A stretch of DNA of 64,000 nt. It comes from Vanessa cardui (Eukaryota; Arthropoda; Insecta; Lepidoptera; Nymphalidae). The translations under genes were made by a program, and so were the position numbers. The notes under the pieces were generated by a model. It worked only from the letters and a program-made list of their open reading frames with translations, was not told the origin of the DNA and searched no databases. This document shows, piece after piece, positions 11,829 to 23,500 of the stretch. Position 1 is the first letter of the stretch. Each line of letters starts with the position of its first letter. The DNA is taken from NCBI RefSeq assembly GCF_905220365.1, contig NC_061131.1, positions 2,418,001 to 2,482,000 on the forward strand, read 5' to 3'.

Positions 11829-12775
11829 TTATAGGAAACCCACATACCAAGAAATACCTCAATGGTGACTCGCACCACCACCCTAGTCAGTTAGCTACCG
11901 TTGGCAAAACTTTGTTTCAGAGAGCCCACCATCTCTGCGATGCTGAACACCTAGAGGACGAGCTACGTCAGGTCAAGCTTGCACTCCACCAGAACAAGCT
12001 GCCCGTGCCTCGCGAGTACCACAGAAGCCGTATAAAGCCACACACAGTTGGGCGACAACCTGCAAATCTAGTATAAGTGAAGGGAGTTACAGACAGGATT
12101 GGCAACATCTTGAAGCGAGCTTCGATTAAAACCATTTACAAGCCTCATAAGAAAGTGAGCCAGTTCTTGAGACCTATCGAGAGTAATATTCCTTTACAAA
12201 CTGCGGGAGTATATAAACTCGAATGTGAGTGTGGTTTATCTTACATAGGCCAAACAAAGAGAAGTATCGGTACCAGGATCAAGGAACATATAGGAGATGC
12301 CAAAAATAGGCGTTCTTCAAAGTCTTCAGTCTGTGAACATGCTCTGGATAAACCTAACCATTTTATTCGATTTGATAAACCACAGATCCTCGCTAGAGAA
12401 TACAGATACATTCCTAGAATGATACGCGAGGCTATTGCAATTCAAACACATCCGAACTTCAATAAAGAAGATGGTTGGAGATTTTCTAACACCTGGGATC
12501 CGCTTATTAAAAATTTAAAATCCCAAATCCAACAGACTGCAAGATCTAAAGATACAGTCAGTGCCTTCTGCGTGCAACCGGAACGTTACTCAAGATACCA
12601 ATTGAGAAATCGTTGGCGGTAGCTGTAAATAATATATCTTTTGTCCTTCAAATAGACAAATGTCACCTTACCTACCCGTAAACACGAACGCTGTAAAGTG
12701 CTCGAAACGTCGGGATGTCAAAAATAATTAATATACACGATTCAAATCGGTTATAACTAGTTTTATTTCAATGTG
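11829..12775 (+). mobile_element. 5'-truncated Penelope-like retroelement with GIY-YIG endonuclease
   Basis: From about 11,849 the plus frame gives KYLNGDSHHHPSQLATVGK, the linker after the reverse transcriptase of Penelope-like elements. An in-frame TAA at 12,074-12,076 interrupts it. The same frame then runs on (12,077-12,622, 181 codons). It carries a GIY-YIG nuclease: GVY at residues 44-46, YIG at 56-58, a CEC zinc-ligand pair, an Arg in the RIKEH segment, and a Glu in REAIAIQ. Just upstream, an RKPTY fragment in another frame shows a further frameshift. The 3' part has CTCGAAACGTCGGGATG, which I associate with Penelope-type 3' regions. The element is dead on arrival: most of the RT is missing and the frame is broken. 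Confidence 0.88.
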
Positions 12776-12806
12776 TAATAATCGCGAAAATTTAAGACAA
12801 CATTTC

Positions 12807-12909
12807 GTCACTCATGTCAAGTCCGTGAATATGTACAGATGCAGACACAAATGTCACGTCGTAATGTGCGCGCACCTCTATAGATATTCATGGACTCGAC
12901 ATGAGTGAC
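12807..12909. repeat. Imperfect hairpin, 26-bp arms
   Basis: Arms 12,807-12,832 and 12,884-12,909 are reverse complements with two mismatches, around a 51-base loop. Each arm contains GTCACTCATGTC and its complement. The pairing appears to run a few bases further on both sides. It may be the end of a small foldback element. Confidence 0.6.
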
Positions 12910-13301
12910 AAAACAGTCACTGTGTCAAAAACATGTGCTGTCATTTAATAGAAATTCAAAAATTGGGGTGTCATCGTAATGGACATGACAAACAAACAGA
13001 GACACTTTCATATTTATAATATTACTATACATTCCTTTCAAAATGCGTCACTAATCTTGAGAATTAATATATTGTGTCTCCTGTGCCTATAGTAGCACAC
13101 TCACTTATCATACACGAAATTTTATGCATACATGTTTGATGTAACTACAAACATTTTTGCTGAAGACATCCCTGGTGGCTTACAAAGGACAACTATTTCT
13201 TTACATTGAAAGATAGTCTTACGTTATTTTCCCATAGGACAAGTATTTACATAGTTTGATATATTCAATTCAATATTAATACTATTTCTTATGTAATATG
13301 T

Positions 13302-13450
13302 AGACGAGCGGGATAATGGGTCACCTGATCACCGCCTATAGACAATTTCACAGTACCATTGAATATATATTTAAGAGTAAACTCATCTTTCAAACTGGAA
13401 CACAACATTACTAAGTGCTATTTGCCGGTAGAATCTGAAGTTCAATGCCC
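13302..13450 (+). repeat. Family B repeat, diverged
   Basis: Matches the family B order: GACGAGCGGGATAATGGGTC, CACCTGAT, CTTTCAAACTGGAACACAAC and GCCGGTAGAATCTGA. Internal parts are missing. Confidence 0.6.
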
Positions 13451-13725
13451 TCATACCAAGCTATAATCATTATTTAAAAAAATTAAAAAAAGTGATACAA
13501 ATTACAAACAAATATACAAAATTAATGCATATCTCCTCATCTTGTTTACGTCGATAAAAATAATAATTATTATTAATCAAACTAAGTCATTTGCTTCAAT
13601 AATTCTAGTAAGAATGATACCAAAATCGGATGCCAAAATTAATCCAATATAATATGTTATTTAAATAATTGGAAAGGTACAAAGGTGAGTTTAAATTGCA
13701 TTGTTCTCGTCTAGGATAAAAAATG

Positions 13726-14050
13726 AGCCGATATGGCCCAGTGGTTATAACGCGGGCATCTTAACCGACGATTGCGGGTTGAAACCCACTCAAGCACCGA
13801 CGAATATTCATAATATGTGCTTAATTTGTGTTTATAATTCATTTCGGCTCAGCAGTGGAAGAATTTATCTATGAAGTATATATAAAAATGTCTGAATTCA
13901 TAGAAATTCTGCCACATGTGTATTCCACCAACCCGCATTGGAACAGCGTTTCCACCACGCTATATTTCAAAACCTTTTCCTCAAAGGAAAAGGAGGCTTT
14001 AGCTAAGCAGTGGGAAGTTTACAGTCTTTTGTTGTTGTTGTTGTTGTCTG
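13726..14050 (+). mobile_element. SINE family A copy
   Basis: tRNA-like head, full body and a TTGTTGTTGTTG tail. It sits just downstream of the 3' end of the pseudo-aminopeptidase gene, in the opposite orientation. Confidence 0.85.
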
Positions 14051-14170
14051 GGAAATTTTAGCATCACCAATTAAAGTTGTGTTAATCTTCAAACTCCAAT
14101 CAAAAGAAGCCACATCATCAATTTTTGTTTATTCATACAATAAATGTGTAGATACAAATTCCTCATTTCA

Positions 14171-14176
14171 TTTATT
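14171..14176 (-). terminator. Polyadenylation signal of the pseudo-aminopeptidase gene
   Basis: AATAAA on the minus strand, about 105 bases beyond the TAA stop at 14,279-14,281. It is the first such hexamer I noticed downstream. Confidence 0.45.
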
Positions 14177-14278
14177 TTCTCAAATTTTCATATACAATTC
14201 GTATATAGTAATAACATTCGTCATATAAAAATATTTATACATTCTAAATTAACTATTCTATTTGTCTTAAACATACGT

Positions 14279-14546
14279 TTAGTTTCTTACAAATTGGTCA
14301 TCTTTAACATCAGCTTTACTGAGGTAATCGTCTAGCCATTTCTCGATAACTGGTAAATTCTCTGCCGACCATTTGGCTTCTTCCCTGATGTTCCTCATGG
14401 ATTTCTCTATGATATGTTCCGCTGAACCGAACTCCCCTTGGTGAGCCACATACAGATTAGAAACCAGCTCCAATCCAGCTTGTGTCGTGAACTGCGACGT
14501 TGCCGATGTGATCAAGTTATCCCAGATGTTAGTTTTGCTGGAGAAT
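14279..14546 (-). CDS. Pseudo-aminopeptidase exon 14 (C-terminus, stop)
   Basis: Encodes the last 89 codons, ending KDDQFVRN and TAA. There is no hydrophobic C-terminal tail, so the GPI-anchor signal typical of lepidopteran gut aminopeptidases N is absent in this reading. A GTAAGA overlaps the last codons (CAATTT|GTAAGA) and could in principle be a splice donor to a further exon, but I found none downstream. Confidence 0.88.
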
Positions 14547-17500
14547 CTTTAAAGAATAAATGTATATAGATATTTATTATTCAAAACAGCCGAGATGGCC
14601 GAGTGGTTAGAACGCGTGCATCTTACGGCTGACTGCAGGTTTAAACCCAGACAAACATCGCTGAATATTCACGTGCTTAATTTGTGTTTATAATTCATCT
14701 CGTGCTCGGCAGTGAAGAAAAACATCGTTAGGAAACCTGAATGTGTCTAATTATATAAAAATTCTGCCACATGTGTATTCCACCAATCAACAGCATTGGT
14801 GGAATATGTTCCAAACCTCCTCAAAGGGAGAGAAGGCCTTAACCGAGCAGTAGGAAATTTACAGGCTGCTGTTTGTTGTTGTAACACTTGTTATATACGG
14901 TATAGAAAATCGATTACGCATTATCATTAGTTGAGTATAACGCATAGTCTGGTTAATTAGCCTTCTCTTCCAGATCAAAGAGAGATTTAATCCGTAAACA
15001 TTTCCAAACTGACTGATGTATATTATTCTCGTATTAACAAATATTTACAGCTTAATTGGTTACATACATTATGTCTTTTTTACGCCTCAAAATGAAGTAA
15101 CTAATTCGTAATCAAAAATCAAAAATTCACCCAATTATTATTTTAAAGAAAATATCATATTTAACTATTATTGAATTCAACGTGGATTCGCCGATGCTCT
15201 TTAATATAAGATGGTAGGGCTTTGTGCAAGCCTGTCTGGGTAGGTACCACCCACTCATCAGACATTCTACCGCCAAACAACATTACTGGGTATTGTTTTG
15301 GTCCGGTTTGAAGGGTGAATGAGCCAGTGTAATCACATGCACAAGTTTCATAACATCTTAGCTCCGAAGCTTTGTGGCGCATTGGCGACGTAAGGAGTGG
15401 TTACTGTTTCTTACAGCGTCATTGTCTATCGGTGGTGAACACTTACCATCACGTGACCCATATGCTCGTCCGCTAACTAGTAGCATAAAAAAATCATTAG
15501 CATGACAATGTTTAGAAATCCTTCTCATTTAAAAATGTGTAAAATACTCAAGAGCCATAGAGTGTCTAAAAGCACACTTAAGTCCGCATTAAGGTGCGTA
15601 ACGATAAATTAAAAAGATCATTAAGAAAATATATAATACTTACTTCTCTTTGAGAACATCCCAATTATCATTAAGGAAATGGAACAGAGCCGTGTAACCT
15701 TGAGAATTACCAGTCAGCATACTGAATATAAGGAACAGGTCAGTTTCAGTGAAGTTTCCATTGCCTTCTAGAACAGTTATGTTCAACAATTTCTGGACTT
15801 TATATTCGTCTACTGGACAACCAGCGAGGGTCTTTAGAAGGTACGTCCTTTCACTCTGCTTCCTAGATGGAGGGAAGTTTATCACCCTCTGGAGTCCGAA
15901 GTCCCATTCCTTTTGTGTGCCCCATTTGAATACTGGACAGATGTACTGGTTGGATGTTCTGTAAAAAGAATAATTGTCAAAAAAATACTAGTAGTTTAAT
16001 ATAGCATTTTGTAAATATTCAATACTGTAAACGGTATTACGCACTACTTCCAAAATATTAACACAGAAGAGATTAAAAATTTTATTCTAACTTATTCCTG
16101 AAAACGGCATGTATCACATAAACTGTCAAACATCGTACAAATAATAGGCAAATTTTATCTATACATATAATAATTTGGAGTATATGTATGTATACAAGAT
16201 AAATACACCAAAATAATATTTTTTATAAATTTTCTAATTATTTTTTTCTGTCTGTCTGTCTGTTTGTTCCGGCTAATCTTTGGAACGGCTGGACCGATTT
16301 TGATGACACTTTCACTGACAAGACAGAAAGCTGATGTTACAAGAAGTAACTGAGCAACTGCAGCAACAACTTTATTGGTAAAATTAAATGCACGCGAAGT
16401 CGAGGGCACAGCAAGTCATACGTAAAATACAATAAAACCCTCAATTAGATGTTTTTTTATAGTGTATATAAAACTCCACATAAACTATTAACGTATATTT
16501 ATGTATAAAATAGTAACAATAAGACTAAACAGGAACCGTCGAGAACCTGAACAATACGTAACATTATTAATGGCCAAAGCACACTGAATGATGAATCTCA
16601 ACAACAATGGGAGATGGAAAGAAAATTGCATCCAACAAAAACAATAAAATATTTTATAAGCTTATTCTTTTTAAGCTGAAAAATATTATATATTCATTTG
16701 GATTTAAATAATATAACAATATTTAACCCGTACTCGAGCCTCGTTTATCTAGACGATAATTTTCAAGGACATGGGTTTAAGCCATGGACTCAGAAGAATA
16801 CTAGGATTTGTAGTTGGTCCAGCGCTCTTAATTTTTCTAGTCGTTTTTTATTTACGATTCCTATGTAATGAGAGAATGAGACAAAAAAGATTCCACCACA
16901 GTATTTTATACTAAAAAGAATGCAGCAGTGAGTTCCACAATCCCTATGAATCCGTGAAGAGGTACAAACATAGATCGATGAAGTAATATCGGATATGTAT
17001 TAAATGTAAGGCATTGAAACGACTAAGTGAATCAACTTAAAGTTTTAAGCTTGAACATATTTACTTGAAACAGGATTACCGTATTATATTACTTCGGACA
17101 ATATCGGCTGAAATGCATGCAATGTAACGATTTATGTCTATTAATCTGAATTTCAATATAGATAAAATTCCTATCTATTTATAAACGAATTGAGGTTAGG
17201 TACCGACAAAGATGGACTATCAAAAAGCAATATCAACAACTATATTTATCAGTGGTGGATTTACCAATAGGCTAAGTAGGCTGGAGCCTACGGTGGCAGA
17301 TTTAGAGGGGCGGCAAATTTAGCCCAAATTTGTTATTATCTTACAGAAATTAAAAAAAACGTCCGTAGTCCGTACAAAAATAATCAAGTAACTGACAGAA
17401 ATATCACCTAGTTTATAATCATACTAATAATGGGAAAAAACCGATGGAATAAGGAAAGTACCAGCGCCAAAATTGAATATCCTACTAGCCTACTAGCGGC

Positions 17501-20500
17501 AGATTTATAAATCCACCACTGATATTTATTTATTAAGCAACCTGAAATAACGATGAAGGTTAACTATGTCACATATTTGATAACCCGTAAGGATCCCATT
17601 TGCTAATGGAGAATGATATTCACTACATAAGAGGCCAGGATTAAATTAAATTTTCACGCTTCACATAACACGAATGGACGTATCATCCACCTTTCGTTTC
17701 CACGTTTCGTCCAATAAATGGGCTCACAATTTATTTAGATTCAATCTTACCGCACAATGAAGATTTATGACGAGTCAATGTAACAAAAGGTGTACATTGT
17801 TGTATAAAATTCGACCGGCGAAAAGGGAACACTCAACCCAATAAATTGTATAGAATACAGTTAAGGGTCAATGTTTCAGGTCAATGTACGAGTATCATTA
17901 TTGGAATCGACGACATCGTTCGTTTTTTAAAAATTTAATCATTATAATTAACTAACAGATGCCCAAGAGATATGTGCTTATAGTCACAATTCTTGTATGT
18001 TGTCGACTATCCTGTTAAAAATAAAAAATAACAAAAAAAGCGTCATGACAAATTCTAAAACAAATAGCTACCCAATTAAACGTAGCACCTGAAAATAAAC
18101 AACTAGATCCGTGTCACGCAAATATGATCACTAAAACTAAACACTCGCGGTATTCAAAATGTTTTCAGTTATAGGCAAAGATTTAAATCGTTAGATGCGC
18201 CCCTGCCATAGTATCACCGCTATAATATGTGTCAATCCTCAAATGAGTGAGCTTACTCATTCGCTACCAGTGTTCATTTATACGCAGTGACAGTCAGACG
18301 TCATCCATTGTAATTATTGCGCTAATTATAATCCAAAAAAAATAGCAAAATGCCGTCATGTGCCTTTCGAAAGTGCAATCACAACTCAAGAAATAATAAT
18401 AAAGCCCAGGGTGTAACATTTCACTCGTAACTATTTATATTTATTTTAATATTGAATTTATTTTATTCCGATGTCCGAAAAGACCACGAAATGAAAGAAA
18501 TTGTGCGACAGAGAAAGTAGTATGGCATAATGTATGTAATTAACAGAGATGAAACTATTGTCTCAGTACCATTCTATTAACTAATATAACTAGATACACG
18601 GAAGTACTACGGAAGCGGTTTGGAAAGGGATCATCTATAAATGGACATTAACAGAGGCAATCCTGTGGTAGCGTCGGCATTTTATGTTTTATAAATATTA
18701 TATTACAAAAAATGTTTTAAATTGCACCGTAATATATTTTGTAATATTAATCCGTCAAAATATATTTTTGCTCTTAGAAATCTAGCTTAGTACATGATGG
18801 GTGTTTTTTAAAAATGGTTCAGTGGTTCAATCAAAAGTTACTTATTTGGTGCTGGAATAAAATTTAAATAATTGAGAATACCTTTCTTAAATTACGTTTT
18901 TATTATTTAGATTTCCACAAGACACACGAACGTTACCTACGAAATTTAGTCTAGTTTGTTCTGCGTAGAACAACCAGCAACTTGGAACCATAAAATACAA
19001 TTAATAAAGTCTGTAATTAAATGCTACGCTGATGTACGCCTTTATCATATTCATAAAAATGTTAAAAGAACAAACAGGGAAAAGTATAATAAATTGATTT
19101 TATTTCATGGAGAATAAATTTAATGCAGTAACAAAAAAAATTTAATACAATTTTTTATAGTACTATTATATTTTTTTTGTTAAATTTAAAAGTGTTTATT
19201 AATAACGTGTTATATTTTTTGCAATTTTCAAATTATTTCCTTTAACAACCTAATTTCTTACATTTTACAATTTTATGAATTTGTTGACCGTACTTCGCAC
19301 GCAATCGTGTGAGCGCGTAAGGCATCGTAAGCGACTTGTCAACATACGCATTGTAAAAATTATTCCACCGTTTTTGAAGGTGAGGGCGCATCTAACGATT
19401 TAAATCTTTGGTTATAGGTATTTGTCCAATCTCAGACATGTATTAAGTATGAATACAAAATTAGTATTTTTGGCTTCATTTACAGGAATTTCCCCAAAAA
19501 TTCGGCATTTTAAGCAAATTCTCAAGAAGTTACCTTTTTTCCAAGAATTATTTAGGTAACAGACACGCCCTGGTACCATTTTAATATATTCTAATGTCTG
19601 TATTATTCAAATCGCGGTGTTACGTTGTTGGTTCTTTCTTTGTTACATGGTTAAACTTTTGCTCAGAACATTTTTATTCGAGATTTAATTACGAAAAAGT
19701 TCTGCATTACACAACTTGAGATACGCGTAAAAGTTCTAATTATAGCAACCACAATTAAAAGTTCCATGTTAACTTTGAGACATGTAAAGAAGATTATGAT
19801 AATGAGTAACCGATACAATTAGACTTTAAAAAATAAACAAACATACTGAAACAAATCTGGTAAAATACATAAATATCTATAACTTTGTATTTGAGGGAAT
19901 GACTATGGAATATTTGAAATTACTACACTCATTCGCATTCATAATTACCGTTTCCTTATAAATGATTTATATACTCACGGGTTTCCTTCATCAGGGTTGG
20001 GAGCTTGGATCCATTTGGCATACTGTTCCTGAGCTTCCACCACACAAGGCTTGTATCCAGCTTGGCAGAGGAAAGTCTTAGTCAAAGTACGAAGGTTCTT
20101 TTTCCAATTCTCCTCATCGTCCCTCACTTCTTTTGTCAGCTCAGTATACAGTGGAGTTAACAATATGCGCACATAAGCCTTAAATATGTTAAATGATATT
20201 TCAAGAAATATTATTACAGAATTCCTGTCACACGTAAAAATAAACTAAATTACAAAAACTTCTATGAAATACTACAGCGCTCTATATTAAGAATAATCCA
20301 GACACATCATAAAAATAATAATTAGTACATAATTTACATGTTAGAAATTTAAGCAAATTACATTACAAAAATTACTGGATTTATGATTTATATTGAAGAG
20401 TAAAATTATTAGTTACTGCTTTTAAAATGAATATCGATCAAGAACTAATTACAATCATAAAATCCAAATTAGCAAAGAGGTTGTATGACATTTTCTATGC

Positions 20501-23500
20501 TGACACACTTACCCGGAACTTATCATGGATACAGGAGCATATGTGCCTTCCGATGTGGTCTATCATTGTAAAAACTGGATCCCATACCAGGTGATGTCTC
20601 TCGTGTCTCATGAACAATGTCATATTGAATGCCGTAGCAAAAGACAGTTCGCCAGCATATGCCAAGTTCCATGCGTCATGTAAAAGTTTGGCTCTTGTCA
20701 GTTCTGGTATTTTAGTCCTCTGTTCACTTTGAAGGTACGCAGACAAGAGGTTCCAGTTGTCTTTCTCGTAGTTAACGGGAAAGGGTGCTGTTGGTTAAAT
20801 TTTATTTAGCTTTAACTTTTTAAAAATAATTTAAAACGTCACAAAAGTGTCAATTCACTTGAATCTATGCCGTTAGCCCATTTATTACTTCCCATATATC
20901 GGTGTTAATAATCGGTAGTAATTAAAAAATAAATTACTTTTATTTTAAAATGTATGTGAAATAATTATTACGATTGGATTTTATTATAAAGTTAGTATTT
21001 GTATGAAAATATCGGAAAATTATTATGACAGATTTGGTCTAATCCTATCGTAATAGTATAAATATAGATTAACAAGTCACCAAACTTACTAATTAATGAA
21101 TAATCAAAACAAATGTAACCTAGCACACGTAACAGAAGCGAAACTTCTATTTACTTCAGAAGACATGCATAAAGGCCTCTCAACTTCAGCCTCGAAATGC
21201 AACTCCCGAAGAAGTTTCACTGAATGGCTTTTTGAATAGGTTTTACATTCATGAAAATTTAATATCTTATATCTCTTTGGTCTTATGAAATATCATGTTC
21301 TAAACTAATATAAGTGGCATAAGAAGCCGAGATCGCTGAGTGGTTAGAACGCGTGCATCTTAACCGATAATTGCGGGTTCAAACCCAGACAAGCACCACT
21401 GAATTTTCTTGTACTTAATTTGTGTTTATAATTCATCTCGAGCTCGGTGGTGAAGGAAAACATTGTGAGGGAAACATCATGTGTTTAATTTCAATTGGAG
21501 CAGCGTGGTGGAATATGCTCCAAACCTTCTACTGAAAGGGAGAGGAACCCAGCAGTGGGCAATTTTCAGGCTTTTGTTGTTGAAGTATTAATTCAAGTAA
21601 AATATTCATATACTATAATAATCTAGAAACACTACATGAGATATGTTTTGTTTACTAAAATACATTAGAAATATTGCCTAGAACCGATTATCCTTAACAC
21701 AGGTTATTCAATTAGCCTAGCTAGGATAGTCAGTACTTGATCTGTGGTTCATTTGATGACTATGTTATTATACCTTGAGACTTTTGGCTTAGTTCTACCA
21801 TATTTATATATTTTTTAGTGAAATAAAAATATTATTAAATATTAATTTCTTGATTTTTAATTTCTATCGTTTCTTGATTCAAAGTTTATTTAATTTAATT
21901 ACTCACCAATTTCCTCAGGATTGACGATAATGAAATGATCTTTGTCAGGCAAATTGACGAGATTTAGATCCTTGTGGTTCCTCATCCATGCGACAGGGGT
22001 GGTGTTGGTGAAGTCGAGGCTGTCTCCGCGGGCCATTACCAGCGGCGCCCACCACAGCATCTTGGCTGCGTCTGGGACGTCATGGGGTCGCTCACGTAGG
22101 TAGACTTTCTGAACATTTCATAATCATTATTATGAATACAATTTGTGTGTTTGAAAAATCATATTATAGAAATTCACACAGTCCGAAATGAAATAAAATA
22201 GATCTTAAATCAATAAAATAAATATAATATTTTGTGAGACATTTTGCGAAGAATCCGACAATTTCTTCTAATGCGAAAAGTACCCAATGTATGGTGAGTG
22301 TCAAAAAATTTTAGTTCCATATACTGGAAAGGCTTACAAATAAGCAGGATATATAAATAATTGATTATTTTTAATATCGACTATCACTTAATTGAAAAAA
22401 ATTAAATTTTCTCCTTAAAATATAATAAGTCTTGGTACAAAATAAATTCAAAAACGCACCTGTGTCACCATAGCCGAGTTTGTATCATAATTCCTCTTAA
22501 CAGTTATAAGTGGTAGTCTATCTTTTTCAATCCAACTACTTGCTACCGTTTTAACGTCGACATCTTTAGGTATCTTGCCATCACTAATAGCGGCTGCATT
22601 GAGAGCATTCCAAATGTCATCGCCGGTGAAAGTTTTGAATTTTCTAAAAATAATCACGTTAAAATAAAAGTTACGATTTTTCAATCGAATGCACTTCGTT
22701 TGATATTCAATATTCAGTTAAATTTATTTATGTGCATAATGTTTAATTTTTTTTTTATGTTAAAGGTTGGCGAATGAGCATATGGGCCACCTGATGGTAA
22801 GTGGACACTATCACCCATAGACAATGACGCTGTAAGAAATATTAACTATTCCTTAAATTGTCAATGCGCCACCAACTTTGGGAACTAAGATGTTATGTCC
22901 TTTGTGCCTGTGGTTACACTGACTCACTCACCCTTCAAACCGCAACACAACAATACTGCGTACTGTTATTTGGCGGTAGAATACTTGATGAGTGGGTGGT
23001 ACCTACCCAGACGGGTTTGCACAAAGCCTTACCACCAAGTATTTAGTATTCGCAAAGTGTTTTATGTACTTATAGTATAGTAGATTTATGTTATGCTCAA
23101 TACATTTTGTAGCAGCAGTCTCGAGAAACTAGACCTATTTTAGAATGTTTCTATAAATCTTCTAACAGATTGTTTAAGATATCATAATTAAACTAAATTG
23201 TAACTTACAAATGTAAGTCATGGGCACAATAACAAAAAAACTAAATATAAAATATAAGCAAGCCAAAGAATGACCCTGCTCCTACCCCAGAAATTTTGAT
23301 TGTATCTATTGTAACAAGCACAAGGGCAACAATATCAATATAGTATACCAGTGAAGCCCACCATATAAATGTTTCATTATTTCATGATTTACAAACTCTG
23401 ATATATAATTATGTAATAAAAACAACTTTACTTGGATCCAATGAACATCTTCATTCCCTTCTTGAACGTATCCCCACCGATCGTATAGTTAAACATGCGA

